Of a stretch of DNA of 64,000 nucleotides, positions 33,374 to 45,000 are shown piece after piece. Within the stretch, counting starts at the first letter, position 1. Each line of letters begins with the position of its first letter. This stretch comes from Gorsachius magnificus (lineage: Eukaryota; Chordata; Aves; Pelecaniformes; Ardeidae), in NCBI GenBank assembly GCA_034008185.1, contig CM067086.1, forward strand, positions 67,936,286-68,000,285. Direction: 5' to 3'. Position numbers and translations under genes: made by a program. The notes under the pieces were generated by a model. That model saw only the letters and a list, made by a program, of their open reading frames with translations, did no database searches and was not told the origin of the DNA.

Positions 33374-36300
33374 TCCTTCCATACAGCAGACAAAAAAAAG
33401 TGCTTTGTTTTGGGCAGATTAAAAATATTAAAAAAGGATCAAGAATACTAAAATTAGCAAGTGGTCAAAGGACAAATCCTTAGCCAGGGTGTTTTAGCAG
33501 CAAGAGCCATTCACCCAGATGTTGCAGATGCTTCTTCAAGTCACTTTGCTGTCTGTGCCAAGCTGAGTCCCTGCATCCCAGGCTGGGGCTCCAGCTGCTG
33601 CACAAAAATACCTGGTGAGCTTGTGCATGCTCAGCCTCTTCTGCTGGCCCTGAACTGAACAGTCTTTCCAGCTGGGCATACAGCTGTAGATATGGGGGTG
33701 AGTGTCTGTAGGACTGTCTTGCACAAAATGCGACCCCTCAAGCAGGGGTTGTTTCCTGCAGGTAGGATGGAAACTGCCTGCACCTACACCCCAAGCTCCT
33801 GGTAGCCAAGGGAGGAGGAGGAAATTGCCTTGGACAGGGGGAAAAGTAGGAGTTGGGGGCGGGATGTGACAGGGAAATCACCACAGAGGCTGGAATTAGG
33901 TTTTGTTTCCTTAATCTGGACAAAGCAGTTCAGTGATAAAATTATTTGATCTAGGGCTGGGGTTTATGGTGGCTGTTGTCAACACCTTCATGTTGGAAGG
34001 GCTTGAGTCCTTCCCCTATTACTTTTTGTGATCTGAAAATACGTAGTAAATTTTTTTTAGTGTATTAGTAAATTCAAGTTCAGTTTTCTGATAGTTTCTA
34101 ATGACGTCCTTCGGCAAATTTTCTGTTCTCTAGAAAGTTTTCCTACTTTTAGTTAGCGAGTCAGCAAATAATAATAGTTTAATTTCAAAGAATCAGTAAG
34201 CATAGAGAAATGATGATCTGATTAATCTAAACTATTCAGGGCTGTGAGAACTTTTTTTTTCCCCCAGACTGAATGCGAATCCTTGGTAAGACAGAGTTGG
34301 AATGCTTGAATGGAGCTAGAAATTGCAAAATAAGGGTATGTGCAAGCAAAACAATTACTTGCCGAGGGATTGAAATCCCTTCCCTCCCTGATGAATAAAC
34401 CACATAATTTAAAACAAAAGAGGGAAAATACTACCAGTCTAGCTCTTCAGCTAGGTCTCTCTTATCAAGAAAGGTGTTGATCTGTGCCACCTGAGAAATG
34501 AGGGAAGGAGGGAATGCATGTGAAATTTTTATGAGCTTTCCCATAAATACCCCAGTTTGTCCCTACTCTTCATTTTGGAAGCACAAGGGATTCACACCCA
34601 AGTCTTGTGTTTGGGCATCTGTGGGTTTAAACATCAGCTACTCAAAGAGAAGATACTGATTCAGATTATTTTTAAAGGATGTTTTTGCTTATATATCCTT
34701 AGGCAGACTTATTTATATACTAGACCACAACAGCTAAAATTGTTCTTCAGTTTCTCTGTTTGCCAGGACTGGTGTGATCCTCCAGACTAATGACTGGTAG
34801 CAGGATCTCACCAAGAAATTTTAGATTTTTCAGTTAAATGGAAGGACATGTAATTTTAAGGAAAATCACAAATTCAAGAGCAGCTCACTGTTTGTTTTAG
34901 ATGGGCCAGGAAAGGGCAAATGTGTTCAAAACCCTCCTAGTTTAGACTGTTGGGCAACACAGTAGCCAATTTGACTATATCCGCTACCGCAGAAGAATGA
35001 AAACGGTGTTTAAGAGGAGGTTTCTTCCATTCTTTGTTAAATGGAGCCCACTGAGAACAGCAGCCTATGTGAACTGTTTAAGGGAACCCCTGAAAAATGT
35101 TATGAGATGGGAGGGGGGAAAAAAACCCCTGCCACGATGGCAACCACAGTTAGATATGGAAGGGAAGTTGCAGCTCAATGTGGGGGAAAAAACCTGACTT
35201 CCACTTCAACTTAAATATTCATGTTCTTTGCTGGAAACATGGAAGGAAAGAAATGTTGATGCTTTCCTATGAATGTGACTTTTACAATTTCTTTTATTCT
35301 TGAAACATCCAAACTCATCTGTGGAGCTTATGCTACTTGTTGTCACTCTTATTCTGTCAAGAAGCCTTTCTGCCTGTAGGTAAGAGCTTTAATGAATTTG
35401 CAAAAAATGTTGAAGGAGTGAGTTTCCTCTTGTAGGCAGGGCTGTGCATCCTGCACAGCTTCAACCACGTGGAGGTATCGGGCTGTGCTGTTTTCTCTCT
35501 CATCACAAGTTTCACCTTTTTGCAAGCAGAGGGCAATCCGAGGTGTTTGTGTATGGAACAGTCATAACATCTGAGGAGGGAGAAAGCTGTGCTTTCTCTG
35601 TGCTGCTGCTGGAAAGCTTCCCTTAGATCTGCTTGGGCTCTGGTTCAGATTTGTCATGGATTACCCTCTCTGTTCTGTGCTTGGGTTTTTTGAATGCCAG
35701 AGCTTTATAGGGAAGACTGGTGAAGACATAACTGCATGGGAGTCTAAGATGTGGAAGGGGCTGGGTGGAGGAGCTTGTACGTTTGTACACATCTGTACGT
35801 GAAATGGGAGATGTGGAGACTCTCCACCAGTGAGAATAGGTTTAGAAAAGGACCAGGTTGCAGGATGCGACAGGGGAAGGGACAGGGGAACTAGATGGTA
35901 TCAAGCAAGGGTAAGTTTTATAAAGGTTCAAAAGAACGTGATGGCTAAAAGTACAATGATAACAAGAGCAGATGCGCTATATATGAAGCAATCTTGCTCA
36001 CCACTGGCCTCGCTCGAACCTGGGAACTCCCCCCAGCATGCAGCACAGCCGCTGCTGCTCAGGCAGGACTGGCAGTGGTGTTAATTAGGGCGGTGTGTTT
36101 TACGACAGTAGTATTAAGCAGGGTTATTTACACCATCAGACTTTTCACTTTATCGCTTGCCAAGTTCAAAGCGTTCTCCTTTTGGGTAATGAAGCTCAAT
36201 GTTTTTGTACCTCGTGATGTCCCATTATTCTGCGAAGACACCGATGTTGGTAAGGTACGGTGAGCTGACAGTTTTATTCATTGACTACTGTTAAATACTC

Positions 36301-36423
36301 ATATTCTGTATGGAGCTATTATGTGTGTTGTACTTTAGATAATGGGCTGTAAATAATAACAAAATCTAGTCACTGAATGCCCTTATAGGTGACATAAAAT
36401 TTCATGAAGAAATACGTTAAAGC

Positions 36424-36446
36424 CATGTGGAAGTAATTTCCACATG
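36424..36446. repeat. Perfect 9-bp inverted repeat with two E-boxes
   Basis: CATGTGGAA, GTAAT, TTCCACATG. Each arm contains a CANNTG E-box (CATGTG and its complement CACATG). The 5-base spacer makes it a near-palindrome that could bind a dimeric factor. It is embedded in AT-rich sequence with little repeat content. Confidence 0.9.
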
Positions 36447-37919
36447 ACAGCCTTAATTTTCAGCCTCAATTTCTAAATATTGCTATTAGGCTCTGTGGCC
36501 TCTGGAGATTTCATTTTTAGTCAATGATGACAAATGAAATTTCTTTTTAAGAATATCAGTTCACCAAATAGGCCCGTGTGGTATTTTTATGTTCCCCTGG
36601 AAGCCTTGGAGTGGTGCCTGGGGTTTGTGTGGAGCAGCCTACCTGGCTCCCTCGTCCCTGCACAGCAGAAAACCAGAAACTCTTCCCAATAACACCAAAA
36701 GAGCGGTGAAGGATGCAAAATTAACCAAACAACTTTTTTAACCCCTTAAATGTTGATAAGCATTCGCTACCCATTCTCAGAAGTCATTATCACTGTAATA
36801 GGTTTCATCCCTCTGGAGATGCTAAAAAAAAAAAAGTTATTTCCATAGATAGACTCTCAAAATGATAGATAAATCCCCCTTCCTCTCTAATGAGAAGGAA
36901 TCCTCCTTGCTAAGGCTGCATATGGATAAAGATGACCTCTCCTGATCTCCTCTGCTGGATGGCTGGGCAGAGGGTGCCAACCGTAAGGAAAGATCAGGTT
37001 GCCTTAAACTGCTCGTTGCCCTGGTATTCATACTTGATCCTAATTACTGTGCAATATTCAAGAGATTTTTAATCTGTAGCTTGCAGCAGATGTCTAAATG
37101 GGACAGTCAGGTTGCTCTAAGTGCAGATCTGTCAAAGAATATGAAAGTAAGTGCACAAGAGGAGGAATCAGTGCCTCAGTGTTTTGGGTGATGGATACTT
37201 GAATATGGGCTATTTGATGTGTATCTGGCATCAATACTTCAGGAGTATATTCCTGTGAGGGCTAAGAAAAGGGGATGTGACCATAGCCCATCGTGATCCT
37301 GCTGGCCTGGAGGTGGGTAGAGTGGGCAGAACCAACATGTCCATGTGATGCAGCAAACCTGCCATGGGCCAAAGACTCTGAGCTGAAGGGGGGCAAAGCT
37401 GTGTGGAAAGGCTGGGTGTGCTCACCCAGGGGCTATTTCTTGAAACGTGAAGGTGGAAGATCTCAAAGGGTCTTGACTTTCAAAGTGCTTCCCACATGTT
37501 TTTTTTATGTAGGCTAGTTCTCTTTTGGAGAAGGCCTGGAGGAGGGAACAACCTGGTGTGGTATCCAGGTGCGGAAAATCCTGACCTTGCTGACTGTACT
37601 GCAAAATTCTTCCCAGATTGTCTGGCTTCAGGATTTAAAATATTTAATATATAAAAATTATTATATATTATATATTGTTCAAATTTTACATGCTTAAAGT
37701 TTCTCATACAGACACAAAAACACATGTATGTACATATGTCCACTCACACACAAACACATAATGCCCACTATTTTCTCTCTAACCCTGTCCTGGGGGGACA
37801 TCTTATCCCTTCATGTTGCTAAGTTCTTGTGCCAAACACTTGTTTACTTGCCTTACTGAACTGTCTCTTCCTATAGCGCATCTCAAGACTTGCCTGAAAA
37901 TGCTGCAGAAGGGTGCACT

Positions 37920-38460
37920 GAGCTTGGCTAAATGTTGCCTCCTAAACCCTCCTTGCCTTCCTCATTTGATTATGTTTTTTTTTTTTCCTTTTTGACCTCA
38001 AATACACTTTCTTGCTTTCCCATGCTGACTGTAAGAGGATCCAGATCTGGTCTCCCTCCCATCATGTTCCTCCTCTCCTTTTTTACTGCAGTCCCCCTAT
38101 GCTGCTGTGTAGTGGCTGCTCCGATGTGTTCCCCTCCTATCTGATCCACTTCTTGTGATGCCTTTGCTGCTTCCCAGTGACAATGTTAATATGTACTGCT
38201 GCTGCCTCCTTCCATCACACTTCCAAACATGCCGTCTTTACTTTCAAGTCGTTTCAAAGCTTTCGTCCCCTCTCCCTTCCCTTTGTCTAGTGCATCTCCC
38301 TCTTCCATTCTCTCCGTTGCTTTCCCATGTGTATTTGCCTTTTCCATAAGCCTTGTAGTTTCTTTTGCAATGTCCTCATTCCACAGCCAATCTAGTAGCT
38401 GCTTGTCTCTCAACTCATCCTTCAGCCCTATTCTGCTTTTGGTACTCATAAGAAGGCATC
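37920..38460. other. Pyrimidine-rich block with minus-strand K/E-rich frame
   Basis: The plus strand is strongly C/T-rich (CCCCTCTCCCTTCCCTTTG-like words) and includes a T12-type run at about 37976-37987. The minus strand therefore reads K/E/G-rich: an 87-codon frame from 38449 (KSRIGLKDELRDKQLLDWLW at its N-terminus) stops once at about 38186. The same frame stays open nearly to the A-run at 37987. No domain is recognised. It could be biased composition or a decayed coding-derived insertion ending in poly-A on the minus strand. Confidence 0.25.
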
Positions 38461-39248
38461 AGATAACTGAGTCTTGGTGATGAAAAGGAAATGTGTAATA
38501 GAAGTCTTGTGAAATGTGGCTTTGGATGCTGTTTCAAAGGTGAATGGCTCTGAGCTGCCTGAGGAAGCAGATGCCCAAGCAAAATATTTAAAAAATAGAG
38601 ATTTATATATAAAAAGTTCTCAGGTGCTTTGCTGTAGGCTCAAAGGGCTGAGATGGCTCTGGGAAGCAGCTGAGCAACAACAGCAGGGCAGCCAGACAAG
38701 CCATCTCAATAAACAGACAGCCTTTGCCTTTGCTCTTGGTGAGGTAGTCTCTGAAGAGCACACTTCCTGATTCCTGACTTTCAGCGTGCCTACCGCACTT
38801 TCGGAGCAGACATCAGCAAACTTTTAACTTTTCTAGAGTTGGGAACTGGTTTTCAGAACCTCTCGATGCTGAGGCTTTCTCATGGCTTGGGAGAGAGGAA
38901 ACAACATATTTTAAAAATGTTTTTAATACAAAAGAGCTCTACAACACATGCATCTCAGCAGCATATTTAGTGAAATCACTGGAGAAATGACGTGGAGGCA
39001 GAGGAGGTCTTGCTATGTAGAGCAGCTTCCACAGGTTGCAGGAAGGTGGAGCTGAGTACCCAGAATTTTGCATTCATTATTGTGCTCCAGTAGCAGCCAG
39101 AGGTTTCTACTGAAATGGGAACTCCCATTAGGGCAGCTACCATAAAAATACTCAAGAAGGATGCTAATCACCTCGCCTATGTTTAGTTTAGGTTTTAGTA
39201 CAAACCAATCATTAATTTCCTTGTATAACCAGTGGAGACAAAAGAACA

Positions 39249-39311
39249 TATGGAGAACATGAGCTATCCTATGGAGAACATGAGCTATCCTATGGAGAAC
39301 ATGAGCTATCT
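39249..39311. repeat. Tandem repeat, 3 copies of a 21-bp unit
   Basis: The unit TATGGAGAACATGAGCTATC plus one C occurs at 39249-39269, 39270-39290 and 39291-39311, with only the last base of the third copy changed. Identity of the copies suggests recent expansion and possible copy number variation. The unit length is a multiple of three, but no coding context is seen. Confidence 0.97.
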
Positions 39312-41711
39312 TAGGGAATTATCTTTCTCTCCACATGGATAAAGGTGTATTGGAGAGTTTTTTAGAATGAGCACCCTATATGTTAATGAGTAGTCTACAT
39401 AGACAAAGAGACAAAAGTTTGGAAGGAGTCAGACTTGCCCAGGGTCAGTAGTTTAGTCGGGGCAAAATCCAGGACTTGTAGCTTGCACTTCAGCTCTCTA
39501 TCAGTAGAGAATATTCCTCTATCCAGTAGAGAATATTCTTCCCCTTGAAGGAAAAACAAGGGATGGAAAAGAAACCAGCATGGATTTTCACTGAGCAGTA
39601 GATAAAAGCTAGAGATAGTAAATACTGGTAGAGAAAGCTAAATCTGGTGGTATTAGGTGGGAGATCATAGGGCAATTCCAGTGTAGGAGAAGGCTTCTCC
39701 CACATGCTCACTGTCCAGCACCTGAAGGGTGTGAGGTTGTGTCCTGAAATGGAACGGTCTCAGTCCTGTGAAGCCCCAAGCGGTTGAGAACAGGACACTT
39801 TCCCAGCTGTCACACGTGTCCCGTCTTGCCCCTGCTGGAGGTCAAACAACATGAAGAGCAATTTGCTTTACAGTGGCTGGCTGGCTTCAATGCCTCTATG
39901 TACAATCCATACACATAATGACTTCATATACATTCCCAGAAGCTAATGCCTGAGATCTGGCTCGTTAAAATCCAAATGGCACACTAGTAAAACGAAGCCT
40001 ACCAAAGTACCAGATTTGCACATTGAAAGGTAGGATGCAGTCAGATTTTCCCCAACCATTTATGAGCAATAAATATTCAGTAGTTTAGAATAAGTCTTTC
40101 CTGCATTTTGACTGTGGATTCTGTAGGAGAAGTTTGGGGACACATGGGGACAGCTCTTGCTAATGCTGAGGATACCCTTGCATGAATGAAGTGGGGAGGG
40201 TTTGGTGCAAATGGCATTGGATGCACAGCATTGATCTGCAGAAGCCCTGGGATTTAATGCATTGCTTTGACAATGCAGCCGCTGTTACCAGCTGGAATAA
40301 ACCACTTGCAGCATCTTGCTAGCGAGCTGGTGCGCCGAGAGTGCTTTCTGCAGCTCAGCTTAATGTACAGAGCCTCTCTGCAGAGAGAGGGGGGTCCCAC
40401 CAGGGAATAGTGGCGAACAGCTTTTTCCACAGTCGAGCTGCCAAAGTGGTTTTGTTCGGAGTGCTTTGTTTCAGCGTTGCCTGAATAGGGATGTTATTAC
40501 TCAGTCTGAAGAGCTTTGCAGTTTGGAGCACAAGATGGTTTAGAATTGGGCCCAATTTATATGGAATGGGTTTATTTCTGCAGTAATGGTTTCTTCTAGG
40601 ATGAGAGTGTTTATGGCCCTTCCCTTTGGATTCATTGTCGCTCAGACTAGACTGTCTAGACGGCTCCGTTTTCAGGCGTATTCACCGTGTTGTGCCTCTA
40701 CAGTGGATAATATGTCAAAGCCATAGCGGGGGGAAGTGACTCTGGTGTCTCTTTTCTTAGGAGGGGGAGTGGAGAAAGTCCAGTTCTGTTACTGCTGTTC
40801 AGGAGGGGAAGGTCCATGGTCTGCTGCTCCTCCAGTCTGCGTGTCGCGGGTGCGAGAGCCCTAGGAGTGAACCCAGTCTGTCACTTCATTAAATGCATGC
40901 TCCCTTGCCGTAATGTGCAAGAGTATTCAGAGCATTTGCAGAACGGAAAAGAGCCAGGAAGCTTTTAGTTGGCTACTTCAAATAACACATTCTTTAAAAT
41001 ACATTTGCTTTTTGGAGAAGTAGCTGCCGATCGTGCTCTGTAAGTAACAGCTGTCCTCAAGGAAATGGAATAGGCTTTTCCCACCAGTTTGTGATTCCAG
41101 GACAAATGGAAGATCTTGACCAGCTTAATCTTGTTCTATGTACCCTTTTCTTCAAGGACGCTCAAGAAGCATGGAGTGATTTGCCACGTGTGACATGTGG
41201 CCAGACCAACCAGCACTGTGAATGAAGTTGGGGGTGATGTTTTCCCATGCCATTTGTGTCTTGTAGTCTGTGCTTTTGCTCCCTTTGACAGCTCAGCGAG
41301 AAATCAGAATATTGTAGAAGCATAATTAATTTCAAGTAGATGCCCGCTGGGCCCTTCTGCACAGTCTTTGTGACTTTTAGGGAGTGTTCAAGAAACTTTG
41401 TTAGCTCATCTTAAAGACATGTGGAAGTGAAGAACTGATGACACTATATAAGTGAATTTTGAAAGGATTCCCTTTTGCAGGTGTGCTGGTTTTGGCAGGG
41501 GTAGTTCATTTTCTTCACAGTAGCTAGTCTGGGGCTACTTTGGATTTGTGCTGAAAGTGCTGATAACACAGGGATGTGTTAGTTATTGCTGCACAGGTCT
41601 TACATAGTTAAGGCTTTTTCTGCTCCTCACCCCATCAGCAAGAGGCTGGGGGGGGACAAGAAGTTGGGAGGGGGAACAGCCAGGACAGCTGACCCAAGGG
41701 CTGTTCCATAC

Positions 41712-41723
41712 CACGTGACGTCA
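41712..41723 (+). promoter_or_regulatory. LTR E-box/CRE core promoter elements
   Basis: CACGTG (41712-41717) overlaps a full palindromic TGACGTCA (41716-41723), about 8 bases upstream of the TATA-like CATATAGAG. CREB/ATF and bHLH factors bind such sites in general. The corresponding positions in the other LTRs here are damaged. Confidence 0.7.
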
Positions 41724-41916
41724 TGCTCAGCATATAGAGCTGGGGAAGAAGAAGGAAGGGGGGATGTTGGGAGCGATGGCGTTTGTCTTCCCAAGTCTCC
41801 ATTGCGCGTGATGGAGCCCGGCTGTCCTGGGGATGGCTGAGCCCCCGCCTGCCATGGGAAGCAGGGAATGAATCCCTTGGGTTGCTTTGCTTGTGTGCAC
41901 GGCTTTTGCTTTCCCT

Positions 41917-41922
41917 ATTAAA
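41917..41922 (+). promoter_or_regulatory. LTR polyadenylation signal ATTAAA
   Basis: ATTAAA follows GCTTTTGCTTTCCCT and is followed by CTGTCTTTATCTCAGCCC. Its position about 125 bases from the LTR 3' end and its conservation in the 32803 copy support it as the family's poly(A) signal marking R. Confidence 0.7.
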
Positions 41923-42047
41923 CTGTCTTTATCTCAGCCCACGAGCTTTCTCACTCTTACCCTTCCGATTCTCTCCCCCATCCCACTGAGGGGAGTGAGT
42001 GAGTGGCTGGGGGGGGCTGAGCTGCTGGCTGGGGTTGAACCATGACA

Positions 42048-45000
42048 GTATGCTACTTCCAAAAATGTATTGCACAACCTTATTCGCTTAAATTACTCGT
42101 GGATCCAAAGTTATAATACCTGCCCCAGGATTTCTGTACTTCCCATGAAAATGACTGATAGAATTTGACACTTGCAGGCCAGCGCCTTGCAAACCCCTCA
42201 GGAAGCACAGAAATGTCCCTGAAGCCTTTGGATACTGGTGGAGGACTCCCTTGGCTCTAGAGGACTGTGGTTTAGAGAGCACGTAAGGGCTAGGCATCCA
42301 GGGCTTCCACTGGTATGGAGAAGGGAAAAGTAGGTGCCACTGACATACAACCCCCCCCCAAGGCAGTGGAGAAGTGGATAGTAATATTGGATGCTGCTTC
42401 TGGTTAGATATACAGTGTAAATACAATATACTGTGTATATCTACTTACGTGCAGTGTGTACGGCTGATGGGCAGCCTTAGCACAGCTATCAGTCCTATGG
42501 TTATCGTCAACCTGGCATTTGCCTGTGGAGGGATTTGGAGGGAAGTCATGGGGACATTCCTCCCTTCTGGATCACTGGCTGCAGTATCTCTGCCAAGGAG
42601 AGAGTGTCACATAATCCTTTTCAGAAAAATACCAAGCTCTGTAGTTTAAGGCTCTACTACTTTTCACAGAAAGGCTGTTCTGGATTTTCACTGCTTTAAT
42701 GGTTGGAAACTTCCTTTTAATCTTCAGCCTAGCTGTGTTCAGGCATTTTTGTCCCATTTGTTTTTATGCCAGAATCTCTATACTTTAAATATATGTGTTT
42801 TTTTTCCCCCTGTTAGTGGTGGTTTGAGCTTATTGAGACTGTTTCATAATGAAAAGCAATAGAAATATTTGTGGTGGCTTATAGTTAAAATGAGGCAGAG
42901 GTGAGACTTTGTGGCATCTCAATAAATAATATCTCATTAAGCACAGAATCAGGTATTCAAGTAAAATATAGTACTTCTTTTGATCTGAGACACACAGACT
43001 TGAGTTCCTGAGGTCCTCTCTAATGGTATCTCCTGGCCAGCTCTCTCCTGCACACAAGGCAGAAGCAGAGGCAGTGTCCTGTTGCTTAATGATGCTGCCA
43101 AAATGTCTTTCAGAGGTTTCTTAAAGTTCAAGTACTTCTCAAAGTTGCTGGCCGAGACAACGCTGTTCCCCAGCTATCAAGCCTCTGCCTGTTTCAGGAA
43201 ATACATTGACTATAGGATATAAATAAATCCCTTTCAAACAATCGGACTGACAGTGATTACAAAAGCCCAGGCATCTACTCTCACACGTTCCCTGGGAGCA
43301 CCAGCATCTGGTGTCGGTGCCTGCCCTGAGCAGAGGAGCTCTAACAGCCTACAAACCAAAAGTAAACCAAAACGAGCCAATTAACCTCTAACGTGATCAA
43401 CGTTTGACTATGAGATTTGACAGCTTCTCCATGGCTTGAAAAGCTGGCAGCTGAAGGAATGCAGAAGCAGTGATGAGTGTGGACGTGTTAGATGGGACTT
43501 GACCTACAGCAGGACATTCCTGCATGGGTGCTGTTAGAGTAACCCAAAGTGACACATTTATGAGGTTTCTTTTGTTTGTTTTCAGCTTGTCAGGGGATAC
43601 TAAGTCCCAGAGAATCTATAGCTGTAGTCCAGGATGACTTTCAGGCCTGAACGCCTCAAAGTGAATAATTCTGGCTGTGTTAGTGCTTTGGTGGCTTTTA
43701 TTGCTCATCCAGGTTTCAAATACTGCACTACACTAAAATTGTCACTCGCTTTGACAGTTGGTAAGACTAATGTAGGGGGGAAAAAAGAGTGTATAAATCT
43801 TTACTCTTTCAAGAATTCAATTTTGGACTTGACTTTACTCAGAAAGTAGCCTGTGGAATGAGTCAAACAGTATATTTACTCACATGTAGTAAGGTTTATG
43901 GTTTCAGAACAGTAATTTATCTGTGGTCACTTAGAGATTTTCATGGTATCTTCAGTTATTTGATCTAAAATATGAGCTGTTTCATGTCTCCGCGGGCGGA
44001 CTAAAAAGCTTGCTAGCCTCTTTCAGAGGCTCCTTCCCCTGTATCCTGGTACGGCAAGGCACCGCATAGGACAGTCCTTCACCTTTTCCAAGGATGCCTA
44101 CTACTTGCTGAGATCAAAGCTGGGCCTCACCTGCCACCAGTAGCTTCAGCATGAAGGAAAGCTGGTCTCCATGTTGGCCAAGTGGGGAGCTGGTGATCCT
44201 CATTCCAGAGAGGTTATAGTAAGTATTCATGGCAGTTTGGAGAACAAGGAGAGTTTTTTCCCAGGTCACAGAACTGTATCCTAAACATCTAAAAAGTCCT
44301 GGTACAAAAATTCAGATGGATGGAATGAGTCTGAGATAAGATTCTGTAGGATGTCTCTGTGTCTGGATAGGAAACAGTTGTACCTTCCCATGCAATAGGG
44401 TGTCTACAGCCTGGAGTCGAACTGTCCCCTCAGTTGTACAACTCCATTGCTGCCTGTTCTCTGTAGTTAGGTTTGGTTGGCCAACGAAACACTTTGACAG
44501 CCTATGCACATGTTTTCTGCTGCTTAATCCTGCAAGGGTGAGGAGGGCAGAGGAGGTATTTTGGAAGCTGCCCTCCTCGGTGTTTTGTTCTGCAGATGAT
44601 ATATTTCAATTTACATTTTGAGGGTATGGTAGAAGATGATCTTTTAACTTAGAATGAGGAGGCCTAGAAGATGTTTAACAACGCAAACCCCAGTTTTCAT
44701 ACAGCATCTGCTTCAGGCTCTGTGCACTCAGTGCTGGAAGCTCTTTGCTGGACGTGAGGCTCCCCAGGCAGGGCTGTGTTTGCTGTGCTTTCATTATGCT
44801 TTCCTCCACAGCACGCGAGTGTGTTGCTGCTTGTTTGGAACAGACAGTCTCAAAAGTGAGAAGCTTTCTAATTTTGAAGGACAAACTTATTTTTTCAAGA
44901 CCTGAAGGTTGCAGCTCACGACGTTCTTGACACACTTGTGGCAGTCACCTGCTGGCTGATTTCCCGTTCCAGGGGCTTGGCTAGGGACCACGTGGGCATG

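Larger units (their letters stand above)
33374..41481. other. Unique sequence between two opposed LTRs
   Basis: About 8.1 kb with no recognised gene or RNA. Contains an inverted repeat (36424-36446) inside an AT-rich CNE-like stretch (36250-36600), A12 near 36825-36836, an AT-rich (37630-37680) then CA-rich (37735-37760) patch, a 500-base pyrimidine-rich block (37920-38460) and a 3 x 21-base tandem repeat (39249-39311). At 33501-33614 an acceptor-like and a donor-like site bracket a short open frame, but this is unsupported. Confidence 0.5.
41482..42047 (+). mobile_element. Endogenous retrovirus solo LTR, complete
   Basis: A 566-base LTR running from TGTGCTGGTTTTGGCAGGG to GGGGTTGAACCATGACA. 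Landmarks in order are an E-box overlapping a CRE (41712-41723), a CATATAGAG TATA-like site at about 41731, GATGGAGCCCGGCTGTCCTG at 41810, ATTAAA at 41917-41922 and CTCTCCCCCATCCCACTGAG near the end. It is the same family as 6149-6562 and 32803-33373. Flanking 5-mers are GCAGG on the left and GTATG on the right, which match at only three of five positions, so the target duplication is decayed or the boundary rearranged. No primer binding site or internal coding sequence follows, so it is a solo LTR. The frames at 41586-41989 are LTR shadows. Confidence 0.95.

Noticed and set aside
32952..33451. Open frames of about 100 codons in the LTR region
   Set aside because: They lie in a non-coding solo LTR, and matching frames appear in the 41482 LTR for the same reason.
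33501..33614. 114-base segment between TTTTAGCAG and CTG|GTGAGC, as an exon
   Set aside because: Acceptor and donor words this short occur often by chance and the 38-codon peptide resembles nothing.
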